A program made the position numbers and the translations under genes. Shown here piece after piece: positions 40,426 through 54,800 of a DNA stretch of 64,000 bases (the first letter of the stretch is position 1; each line of letters begins with the position of its first letter). The DNA comes from Strigamia acuminata (lineage: Eukaryota > Arthropoda > Chilopoda > Geophilomorpha > Linotaeniidae). The notes below the pieces were generated by a model that had not been told where the DNA came from, searched no databases, and saw only the letters and a program-made list of their open reading frames with translations. The DNA lies in contig OX442320.1 in NCBI GenBank assembly GCA_949358305.1, positions 8,820,259-8,884,258 on the forward strand. The letters are read 5' to 3'.

Positions 40426-41384
40426 TTCAAGTTAGAGGGATAGAGATGAAAGTAAGATTTTCTGTTATAAAATATAATTTTTGCTTAGTCAATAGAAAAG
40501 ATTTATTTAATTCAAACAGTGTTCTCGCACTGCTTGCAATAAATAACACTGGAGTGTGATTTCAAATCCCCCAATTTCTGTAATCATTTTTTAAAAAATT
40601 GGTGGAAATAGCTTTTTCGATCATTTAAACACGATTTTTAAAGTGCTGGTTTATAAAAATGAAAGAAATGCATATTGATTACATCACAATTTGTATTCTT
40701 ACTCCCTCAGAGGATTAAGGCTTAAATATTTTCAATATTTATTTAGAAATTAAATTATATAGAAATTATTATATATTTAGAATTCTTCTTATATTCTTCA
40801 CAATATGGGGGAGAGAGTATATCATTGCCAGAAAGCAATTTGAATAGTTAATCATACCAACCGTCTGTCGTTTTAGGAACCAACTTATCAATTTTTTTGT
40901 GATTGCGAGACGATGAAATAGAGAAGGAAGAAGATGAACTGGTGTTTGAAGAGGAAGACCGATGACTTTTTACTAGCTGCAAACAGGTCCTGTGCAATTT
41001 CCATAGATTTATATTCTAATAACCGTTTTATAGTTGAATTTGGAGAACCATTTTAATTTTTTTTTTCTGCTAAATTTAACCTTATTCTCGCTTAATTTGA
41101 TTTTCTTGCCCGTCAAAATTGGCCGCTCATTTCTGCTTTTACTCAATTTGGCCGTTGCCTCCAAATAATTTGGTTGCTTTTCCCGTCAAAATTTGTACTT
41201 CTTTTTGCCCAATTGCCTTTTCTCTCCCAGCCAATTTGGCAATTCTTTCCCGTCAAATTTGGCAGTTATTTTCCATCCAATTTGGCGGTCCTTGCCCTTC
41301 CAAATTGACGGTATACTTTCCCGTCCAATTTGAGCGTATTTTCGCGTATCCAATTTTTCTACCCACATTTATTTTTTTAATGTC

Positions 41385-41575
41385 TAATTATTTATTTTTT
41401 TAGTGTCTAATTATTTATTTTTTTAGTGTCTAATTATTTATTTTTTTAGTGTCTAATTATTTATTTTTTTAGTGTCTAATTATTTATTTTTTTAGTGTCT
41501 AATTATTTATTTTTTTAGTGTCTAATTATTTATTTTTTTAGTGTCTAATTATTTATTTTTTTAGTGTCTTCGTTT
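41385..41575. repeat. Short 23-bp satellite array
   Basis: About eight copies of the 37112-37857 unit with TTTTTTTAG in place of TTTTATTAG. Confidence 0.85.
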
Positions 41576-41929
41576 ATCCGATTTCCACCCAACATTTATT
41601 TTTCTAGTGTCTAAATACCGGTATTTAATTTTTTACTGTTTAATTATTTATTTTTTTCAGTACATAATTTTTTTTTTCCAGTACATAAATAATTTTTATT
41701 TCCAGTATCTAACATCCTTTATTAGTGTTAAGAATTACAAATTTTCAAGATTTATTTGTGATTTTATTAATAATTTTGATTTTATTGTAGAGAATTATGT
41801 GGAGGATATGATTGCCAGAATGCGAGCTAAAAAGTGAATCATACCGAACGGCTGTCGTTCATCGTTTGAAGAGAAGGACAGATGACAACGATGACGTATT
41901 ACTAACGGCGAGCAGGTCTTCTCTCCATT

Positions 41930-42165
41930 GTTTGAAGATCTTCTGTCCATCGTTTGAAGATCATCCGTCCATGGTACATCGTTTGAAGATCATCCGTCCA
42001 TGGTCCATCGTTTGAAGATCATCCGTCCATCGTTTGAAGATCATCCGTCCATCGTTTGAAGATCATCCGTCCATCGTTTGAAGATCATCCGTCCATGGTC
42101 CATCGTTTGAACGTCATCCGTCCATCGTTTGAAGATCATCCGTCCATCGTTGGAAGATCATCCGG
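41930..42165. repeat. 22-bp satellite, array 3
   Basis: About ten units of GAAGATCATCCGTCCATCGT-TT. Some are disrupted by the short insertion GGTACATC or GGTCCATC. Confidence 0.85.
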
Positions 42166-43309
42166 ACATTCTTCGTTTTATTTATGTGTAACATTAACCG
42201 TTTTCCAGTGAATTTGACATTTTAGCGTTTTCTCCTGCTAAATTTAATCTTTCTTCTAGCTTCATTTGATTTTCTTCCCTGTCAAAATTGGCCGCTCTTT
42301 TCTGCTTTTACTCAACTTGGCCGTTACCTCCAAATAATTTGGTTGCTTTTCCCGTCAAAATTTGTCGTTCTTTTTGTCCACTTGCCTTTCTCTCTTAGCA
42401 AATTTGGCAATTCTTTCCCGTCCAATTTGGCAGTCCTTGCCCTTTCAAATTGACGGTACTTTCCCGTCCAATTTGAGCGTATTTTCGTTTATCTGATTTC
42501 CACCCAACATTTATTTTTCTAGTCTCTAAACATTTAATTTTTTACTGTTTAATTATTTTTTTTTCCTGTAAATAATTTTTTTTTCCAGTGCATAATAATT
42601 TTTATTTCCAGTATCTAACATCCTTTATTAGTGTTAAGAATTACAAATTTTCAATATTTATTTGTGATTTTATTAATAATTTTTATTTTATTGAATTATG
42701 TGGAGGATATGATTGCCAGAATGCGAGCTAAAAAGTGAATCATACCGAACGGCTGTCGTTCATCGTTTGAAGAGAAGGACAGATGACAACAATGACGTAT
42801 TACTAACGGCGAGCAGGTCCTGTCATTTTCCACGTAATTGTATAACAATAACTTTTTTCCAGCTGAATTTGGCGAACCATTTTAGCGATTTTTTCTGCCA
42901 AATTTACCCTTTAATTTGATTTCCTTTCCTGTCAAAATTGGCCGCTCTTTTCTTCTTTTACTCAACTTGGCCATTTCCACCACATAATTTGCTTATATTT
43001 TCCTTCAAAACGCCCTATTCTTTGTGGTTCAATTTGCCCTTTCTGCTTTAGCCAATTTTATGGTGCTTTTCCGCGTAGCCAATTTGGCGATTCTTTTCCG
43101 CCCAGCCAATTTGGTGGCCCTTTCTCGTCAAAGTTGGCGGTCCGTTACTGTCCAATTTGGTCGCCTTTATTTTTTATTTACATAATCATTTTTTTTTTCA
43201 GTACATAATTATTTATAATTATTTATTTGTTCTCTATTCATAATCATTTATTTTTATTTTCTTAAAGGCTTTTATTTAACTTGACATGACCGTTGTGTTT
43301 GTTAGTTTG

Positions 43310-43480
43310 TTTCAAAAGTTGGATGTAAAAGATGGAGTTAAAAATAAGAGAAAAACGTTGGAGGTAAAAATGAGAGAATGGAGGTAAAAGTTTGAGTTTA
43401 AATTTGGAGGTAATAATTGGAATTAAAAATTGGAGGTAAAAGTTGGATTTAAAATGGGAGAATGGAGGTAAAAGCTGGAG
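43310..43480. repeat. Diverged seed of the 66-bp satellite
   Basis: Loose repeats of GGAGGTAAAAGTTGGAGTT-like words, the same vocabulary as the large array at 51.85-60.83 kb but irregular in spacing. It is followed by a GA-rich tract (43637-43760). Confidence 0.7.
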
Positions 43481-43804
43481 TTAAAAATGTTGTTAACCAC
43501 GCGTTTGAAACTAATCAGATTTTATATCGTTTTAGGAACCAACTTATCAAATTTTTTGTGATTGCGAGCCGATGAAATAGAAAAAGAAGAAGATGAATCG
43601 GTGTTTGGAGAGAAAGACCGATGACGTTTTACTAGCAAAAAGGAGAAGGAGAAGGAAAGAGAAAAGGAGGAGGAAAGGAAAGAGAAAAGGAGGAGATGAG
43701 GAAAGAGAAAAGGAGGAGGAGAGGAAAGGAAAGAGAAGGTTAAGGTAAAATGGAGAGAAGAGTTGAAAAAAATATACATTTATTTCAATAGTTAAAATAA
43801 ATTG

Positions 43805-45075
43805 TCCTGGACGACTCCTGGAGGACCTCTGGATGACCCCTAGACGACCCCTGGCTGATTCCTAGACAATCCCTAGACGACCTCTGGACGACCTCTGGAC
43901 GACCCCTGGATGACCTCTGGACGACCCCTGGATGACCTCTGGACGACCCCTGGATGACCTCTGGACGACCCCTGGATGACCTCTGGACGACCCCTGGATG
44001 ACCTCTGGACGACCCCTGGATGACCTCTGGACGACCCCTGGATGACCTCTGGACGACCCCTGGATGACCTCTGGACGACCCCTGGATGACCTCTGGACGA
44101 CCCCTGGATGACCTCTGGACGACCCCTGGATGACCTCTGGACGACCCCTGGATGACCTCTGGACGACCCCTGGATGACCTCTGGACGACCCCTGGATGAC
44201 CTCTGGACGACCCCTGGATGACCTCTGGACGACCCCTGGATGACCTCTGGACGACCCCTGGATGACCTTTGGACGACCCTTGGATGACTTCTGGAAGACC
44301 CCTGGATGACCTCTGGACGACCCCTGGATGACCTCTGGACGACCCCTGGATGACCTTTGGACGACCCTTGGATGACTTCTGGAAGACCCCTGGATGACCT
44401 CTGGACGACCCCTGGATGACCTCTGGACGACCCCTGGATGACCTCTGGACGACCCCTGGATGACCTCTGGACGACCCCTGGATGACCTCTGGACGACCCC
44501 TGCATGACCTCTGGACGACCCCTGGATGACCTCTGGACGACCCCTAGACAACCTCTGGACGACCCCTAGACGACTTCTGGACGACTCCTGGACGACCTCT
44601 GGAGGACCCCTAGACGACCCCTGGCTGATTCCTAGACAATCCCTAGACGACCTCTGGACGACCTCTGGACGACCCCTGGACGACCCCTGGACGACCCCTG
44701 GACGACCCCTGGACGACCCCTGGACGACCCCTGGATGACCTCTGGACGACCCCTGGATGACCTCTGGACGACCCCTGGATGACCTCTGGACGACCCCTGG
44801 ATGACCTTTGGACGACCCCTGGATGACCTCTGGACGACCCCTGGATGACCTCTGGACGACCCCTGGATGACCTCTGGACGACCCCTGGATGACCTCTGGA
44901 CGACCCCTGGATGACCTCTGGACAACCCCTGGATGACCTCTGGACGACCCCTGGATGACCTCTGGACGACCCCTGGACAACCTCTGGACGACCCCTAGAC
45001 GACTTCTGGACGACTCCTGGACGACCTCTGGAGGACTCCTAGACGAGCCCTGGACGACCCCTGAATGACTCCTGA
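43805..45075. repeat. 22-bp GC-rich minisatellite (~57 units)
   Basis: The unit reads GGATGACCTCT then GGACGACCCCT, so it is a dimer of 11-bp halves. Because 22 is not a multiple of 3, three units (66 bp) form a 22-codon cycle. This gives an artificial 372-aa minus-strand frame (43862-44980) with SRGRPEVIQGSSRGHPGVVQ cycles. Local higher-order copies are seen: 43845-43905 and 44615-44670 share GGCTGATTCCTAGACAATCC. Its GC content contrasts strongly with the AT-rich surroundings. Confidence 0.92.
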
Positions 45076-45679
45076 ATGATTCCCGTCAAAATTTGTCCTT
45101 CTTTTTGCCCAATTGCCTTTTCTCTCCCAGCCAATTTGGCAATTCTTTACTGTCAAATTTGGCAGTTATTTTCCATCCAATTTGGCAGTCCTTGCTCTTC
45201 CAAATTGACGGTACTTTCCCGTCCAATTTGAGCGTATTTTCGCGTATCCAATTTTTCTACCCACATTTATTTTTTTAATGTCTAATTATTTATTTTTTTA
45301 GTGTCTAATTATTTATTTTTTTAATGTTTAATTATTTATTTTTTCAGTACATAATTACTTATTTTTTTCAGCACATAAACATTCTTAATTATAATTAGTG
45401 TTAAGAATTACAAATTTTAAATATTTATTTGTGATTTTACTAAGAATTCTTATTTTATTCTATAGAATTATGTGGAGGATATGATTGCCAGAATGTTTTT
45501 TTTCGTGATTTCTATGTCTTCAACGATTTTAAATGAAAATTTTCGTGACTTTAACGGATTGTTGTAGGATTATAAATGATTTCAAATTATATTCAATGAT
45601 TTAAGATGATTTTTTAAAATTATATTACAAGATTTAAGATTAGCAAGTTGAATTCTGAATAGATTGATTATTTTCAGAA

Positions 45680-48436
<2,757 letters not shown>

Positions 48437-49570
48437 TGACAATCCCCGGTGATTTTGTAAGATTTTTCTTTGTTTGTTTGTTCGTTCGTTCGTTTTTCTT
48501 TTCTCGTGTTGTTGATTATTATTTTTGTTACGGATAAATGTGAAAATTTGATTGAATCTTATTTTCTTTTCTGTCTGTCAAAATGAATTTGTTAGTTTTG
48601 TCTAGTTTAGGAGTGGGTTAGGTGCAAATCGGTTGTAGTTTGAGTTTTGACTTCAATTTGAATAAATCAGGTTTATTTTAAAATTATTAAAAAAAATATG
48701 ATTAAAAAATGAATAATGAAATAAAGAAAAAAATGATAAAAATAATAATAAAAATGACATGTAAACAGTTTGTATCTATTGTTTAATGCGTAGCTTATAA
48801 TAAGGTTAGATATTAAATTTAGAAAGAAACTTTTTGATTATGTTTCCAAACGATTCGTTTTTAGTCATGAGTAGTGGAAAACAAAGAAAGAATGACGTCG
48901 GGGAAACAAATGACTTTTTTAACGTAAACAAACTAGTTATTCAATTCAACGGGATGCAGAACAAAGTTGTACCTGTGTATAATTCCTGAAAGTTGCTCAG
49001 AATTAATTGTATTTGATTTTTGATCTTTGATCTTTTTGTTTTTATTTTCCTTTTTGTCTCGTTCAAATGCGACTAATTCTTTTCTCTTTCCTTTCATTGT
49101 AAATATTTGCGTGATTTTGATGAATGTGCGAAAGGAAAATTGACATTTTTAAATCAGAGCATGTTTTAACGGTTATTTTTTTGAATTTGTTATTTTTGCT
49201 GCGGTATTAACGTTAAAGTTGGACGGCATTCGGCCAAGCGATTTATTCCATTTTTGATCGGTTAAAATTGATGAAATAAACTAGGAATTTTTAATAGATT
49301 TTTGAATAATATTTAACCTATTTTTATCAGCTTTGGGGCCGTCCATAAATTACGTAACATCTTAGGGGAGGGGGTCTAAAAATCTAAAAATTTGCGTTAT
49401 GTAATTTATGGACCGCCCCTTTTGAATTCCGTTTTATATAGAATTTTTTTTTTAGAATTTTTCTTGGCCGCTATTTGCAAAATCATGAAAACCCGTTGAA
49501 ATTCGGGAAATTTATTTCTTGCTCTGATATAAATCTAATTTGTAAATGAACCAGTGTAAAACCTTTTGAT
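48437..49570. other. 3' flank of the Arkadia copy
   Basis: AT-rich sequence likely derived from the original Arkadia 3' UTR. AATAAA words occur near 48660 and 48720. No other gene. Confidence 0.4.
49335..49419. mobile_element. 85-bp MITE with GGGGCCGTCCATAAATTA ends
   Basis: GGGGCCGTCCATAAATTACG pairs with TGTAATTTATGGACCGCCCC; the loop is under 45 bp. This terminus is common in small arthropod MITEs. It inserted into the Arkadia 3' flank. Confidence 0.85.
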
Positions 49571-49779
49571 TTTCCTGTAAATTTCTCACGAGTACATAAT
49601 TATTTATTTTTTTCAGCACATAAACATTCTTAATTATAATTAGTGTTAAGAATTACAAATTTTAAATATTTATTTGTGATTTTACTAAGAATTCTTATTT
49701 TATTCTAGAGAATTATGTGAGAGAATTATTATATACGATTGCCAGAATGCGAGCTGAAAAGATTAACCATACCAAACGA

Positions 49780-49996
49780 TCATCCGTCCATCGTTTGAAG
49801 ATCATCCGTCCATCGTTTGAAGATCATCCGTCCATCGTTTGAAGATCATCCGTCCATCGTTTGAAGATCATCCGTCCATCGTTTGAAGATCATCCGTCCA
49901 TCGTTTGAAGATCATCCGTCCATCGTTTGAAGATCATCCGTCCATCGTTTGAAGATCATCCGTCCATCGTTTGAAGAACATCCGTCCATCGTTTGA
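49780..49996. repeat. 22-bp satellite, array 4
   Basis: Ten nearly perfect GAAGATCATCCGTCCATCGT-TT units, the most homogeneous of the four arrays. It follows the module copy that contains a short internal duplication (49708-49745). Confidence 0.92.
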
Positions 49997-51844
49997 AGAG
50001 GACCGATTACAACGATGACGTATTACTAGCAACGTGCAGGTCCTGTACATTTTTCGTTTTATTTATGTGTAACATTAACCGTTTTCCAGTGAATTTGACA
50101 TTTTAGCGTTTTTTCCTGCTAAATTTAACCTTTCTTCTCGCTTAATTTGATTTTCTTCCCTGTCAAAATTGGCCGCTCTTTTCTGCTTTTACTCATCTTG
50201 GCCGTTACCTCCAAATAATTTGGTTGCTTTTCCCGTCAAAATTTGTCGTTCTTTTTGTCCATTTGCCTTTTTCTCTTAGCAAATTTGGCAATTCTTTCCC
50301 GTCCAATTTGGCAGTCCTTGCCCTTTCAAATTGACGGTACTTTCCCGTCCAATTTGAGCGTATTTTCGTTTATCCGATTTCTACCCAACATTTATTTTTC
50401 TAGTGTCTAAATATTTAATTTTTTACTGTTTAATTATTTATTTTTTTCAGTCCATAATTTTTTTTTTCCAGTACATAAATAATTTTTTTTCCAGTGCATA
50501 ATAATTTTTATTTTTAGTATCTAACATACTTTATTAGTGTTAAGAATTACAAATTTTCAATATTTATTTGTGATTTTATTAATAATTTTTATTTTATTGC
50601 AGAGAATTATTTGGAGGATGTGATTGCCAGAATACGAGCTAAAAAGTGAATCATACCGAACGGCTATCGTTCATCGTTTGAAGAGAAGGACAGATGACAA
50701 CGATGACGTATTACTAACGGCGAGCAGGTCCTGTGCATTTTCTACGTAATTGTATAACAATACTTGCAATGAATAACACTGGAGTGTGATTTCAAATCCA
50801 CCAATTTCTGTAATCATTTTTGAAAAAATTGGTGGAAATAACTTTTTCGATCATTTAAACACAATTTTTAAAGTGCTGGTTGATAAAAATGAAAGAAATG
50901 CATATTGATTACATCACAATTTGTATTTTTACTCCCTCAGAGGATTAAGGCTTAAATATTTTCAATATGTATTTAGAAATTAAATTATATAGAAATTATA
51001 TATTTAGAATTCCTCTTATATTCTTCACAATATGGGGGAGAGAGTATATCGTTGCCAGAAAGCAATTTGAATAGTTAATCATACCAACCGTCTATCGTTT
51101 TAGGAACCAACTTATCAATTTTTTTGTGATTGCTTGACGATGAAATAGAGAAGGAAGAAGATGAAATGGTGTTTGAAGAGGAAGACCGATGACTTTTTTC
51201 TAGCTGCAAACAGATGCTGTGCAGTTTCCACAGATTTATATTCTAATAAAGTATTTGTGATTTTATTAAGAATTCTTATTTTATTCCAGAGAATTATGTG
51301 GAGGATATGATTGACATAATGCGAGCTAAAAAGTGAATCATACCAAACCACCATCGTTCATCGTTTGAAGAGAAGGACCGATGACAACAATGACGGCGAG
51401 CAGGTCCTCTGCATTTTCCACGTAATTGTATAACAATAACTTTTTTCCAGGTGAATTTGGCTAACCATTTTAGCGATTTTTCCTGCCAAATTTACCCTTT
51501 ATTACCACTTAATTTGATTTCCTTTTTTGTCAAAATTGGCCGCTCTTTTCTTCTTTTACTCAACTTGGCCATTCCCGCCACATAATTTGGTTATATTTTC
51601 CGCCAAAACGCCCTATTCTTTGTGGTTCAATTTGCTCTTTCTGCCTTAGCCAATTTTATGGTGCTTTCCCGCTTAGCCAATTTGGCGATTCTTTTCGGAC
51701 CAGCCAATTTGGTGCCCTTTCTCGTCAAAATCGGTTGCTTTTATTTTTTATTTACATGATCGTTACTTTTTTTCAGTACTTATTTATTTATTTATTTATT
51801 TATTTGTTTTCTATTCATAATCATTTCTTATTAAAGGCTTTTTT

Positions 51845-54800
51845 GGAAGTAAAAGTGGGAGAATGGAGGTAAAAGTTGGAGTTAAAAATGGAAGAAAAAC
51901 ATTTGAGGTGACAATGGAAGAAAAAAGTTGGAGGTAAAAGTTGGTGTCAAGAAATGGAAGACTGGAGGTCAAAGTTGGAGGTAAAATTTCGACATAAAAG
52001 TTGTAGGTAAAAATGGGAGAATGGTAGTAAAAGTTGGAGTTAAAATATTGCAGAATGGAAGTAAAGTTGGAGGTAAAAATGGGAGAAAAAGGTTGGAGGT
52101 AAAGTTGGAGTCAAGAAATGGAAGAATGGAGGTCAAAGTTGGAGTTAAAATATTGCAGAATGGAAGTAAAGTTGGAGGTAAAAATGGGAGAATGGTGGTA
52201 AAAGTTGGAGTTAAAATATTGCAGAATGGAAGTAAAGTTGGAGGTAAAAATGGGAGAATGGTGGTAAAAGTTGGAGTTAAAATATTGCAGAATGGAAGTA
52301 AAGTTGGAGGTAAAAATGGGAGAAAAAGGTTGGAGGTAAAGTTGGAGTCAAGAAATGGAAGAATGGAAGTCAAAGTTGGAGTTAAAATATTGCAGAATGG
52401 AAGTAAAGTTGGAGGTAAAAATGGAAGAAAAACATTTGAGGTGACAATGGAAGAAAAAAGTTGGAGGTAAAAGTTGGTGTCAAGAAATGGAAGACTGGAG
52501 GTCAAAGTTGGAGGTAAAATTTCGACATAAAAGTTGTAGGTAAAAATGGGAGAATGGTAGTAAAAGTTGGAGTTAAAATATTGCAGAATGGAAGTAAAGT
52601 TGGAGGTAAAAATGGGAGAAAAAGGTTGGAGGTAAAGTTGGAGTCAAGAAATGGAAGAATGGAGGTCAAAGTTGGAGTTAAAATATTGCAGAATGGAAGT
52701 AAAGTTGGAGGTAAAAATGGGAGAATGGTGGTAAAAGTTGGAGTTAAAATATTGCAGAATGGAAGTAAAGTTGGAGGTAAAAATGGGAGAATGGTGGTAA
52801 AAGTTGGAGTTAAAATATTGCAGAATGGAAGTAAAGTTGGAGGTAAAAATGGGAGAAAAAGGTTGGAGGTAAAGTTGGAGTCAAGAAATGGAAGAATGGA
52901 AGTCAAAGTTGGAGTTAAAATATTGCAGAATGGAAGTAAAGTTGGAGGTAAAAATGGGAGAATGGTGGTAAAAGTTGGAGTTAAAATATTGCAGAATGGA
53001 AGTAAAGTTGGAGGTAAAAATGGGAGAATGGTGGTAAAAGTTGGAGTTAAAATATTGCAGAATGGAAGTAAAGTTGGAGGTAAAAATGGGAGAAAAAGGT
53101 TGGAGGTAAAGTTGGAGTCAAGAAATGGAAGAATGGAAGTCAATGTTGGAGTTAAAATATTGCAGAATGGAAGTAAAGTTGGAGGTAAAAATGGGAGAAA
53201 AAGGTTGGAGGTAAAGTTGGAGTCAAGAAATGGAAGAATGGAAGTCAAAGTTGGAGTTAAAATATTGCAGAATGGAAGTAAAGTTGGAGGTAAAAATGGG
53301 AGAATGGTGGTAAAAGTTGGAGTTAAAATATTGCAGAATGGAAGTAAAGTTGGAGGTAAAAATGGGAGAAAAAGGTTGGAGGTAAAGTTGGAGTCAAGAA
53401 ATGGAAGAATGGAAGTCAAAGTTGGAGTTAAAATATTGCAGAATGGAAGTAAAGTTGGAGGTAAAAATGGGAGAATGGTGGTAAAAGTTGGAGTTAAAAT
53501 ATTGCAGAATGGAAGTAAAGTTGGAGGTAAAAATGGGAGAATGGTGGTAAAAGTTGGAGTTAAAATATTGCAGAATGGAAGTAAAGTTGGAGGTAAAAAT
53601 GGGAGAATGGTGGTAAAAGTTGGAGTTAAAATATTGCAGAATGGAAGTAAAGTTGGAGGTAAAAATGGGAGAAAAAGGTTGGAGGTAAAGTTGGAGTCAA
53701 GAAATGGAAGAATGGAAGTCAAAGTTGGAGTTAAAATATTGCAGAATGGAAGTAAAGTTGGAGGTAAAAATGGGAGAATGGTGGTAAAAGTTGGAGTTAA
53801 AATATTGCAGAATGGAAGTAAAGTTGGAGGTAAAAATGGGAGAATGGTGGTAAAAGTTGGAGTTAAAATATTGCAGAATGGAAGTAAAGTTGGAGGTAAA
53901 AATGGGAGAATGGTGGTAAAAGTTGGAGTTAAAATATTGCAGAATGGAAGTAAAGTTGGAGGTAAAAATGGGAGAAAAAGGTTGGAGGTAAAGTTGGAGT
54001 CAAGAAATGGAAGAATGGAAGTCCAAGTTGGAGTTAAAATATTGCAGAATGGAAATAAAGTTGGAGGTAAAAATGGGAGAATGGTGGTAAAAGTTGGAGT
54101 TAAAATATTGCAGAATGGAAGTAAAGTTGGAGGTAAAAATGGGAGAATGGTGGTAAAAGTTGGAGTTAAAATATTGCAGAATGGAAGTAAAGTTGGAGGT
54201 AAAAATGGGAGAATGGTGGTAAAAGTTGGAGTTAAAATATTGCAGAATGGAAGTAAAGTTGGAGGTAAAAATGGGAGAATGGTGGTAAAAGTTGGAGTTA
54301 AAATATTGCAGAATGGAAGTAAAGTTGGAGGTAAAAATGGGAGAAAAAGGTTGGAGGTAAAGTTGGAGTCAAGAAATGGAAGAATGGAAGTCAAAGTTGG
54401 AGTTAAAATATTGCAGAATGGAAGTAAAGTTGGAGGTAAAAATGGGAGAATGGTGGTAAAAGTTGGAGTTAAAATATTGCAGAATGGAAGTAAAGTTGGA
54501 GGTAAAAATGGGAGAAAAAGGTTGGAGGTAAAGTTGGAGTCAAGAAATAGAAGAATGGAAGTCAAAGTTGGAGTTAAAATATTGCAGAATGGAAGTAAAG
54601 TTGGAGGTAAAAATGGGAGAATGGTGGTAAAAGTTGGAGTTAAAATATTGCAGAATGGAAGTAAAGTTGGAGGTAAAATATTGCAGAATGGAAGTAAAGT
54701 TGGAGGTAAAAATGGGAGAATGGTGGTAAAAGTTGGAGTTAAAATATTGCAGAATGGAAGTAAAGTTGGAGGTAAAAATGGGAGAAAAAGGTTGGAGGTA

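Noticed and set aside
43862-44980. 372-aa minus-strand frame with SRGRPEVIQGSS repeats
   Set aside because: It is a pure by-product of a 22-bp satellite read over three units. It has no splice, signal or domain evidence, and overlapping open frames exist on other frames and strands.
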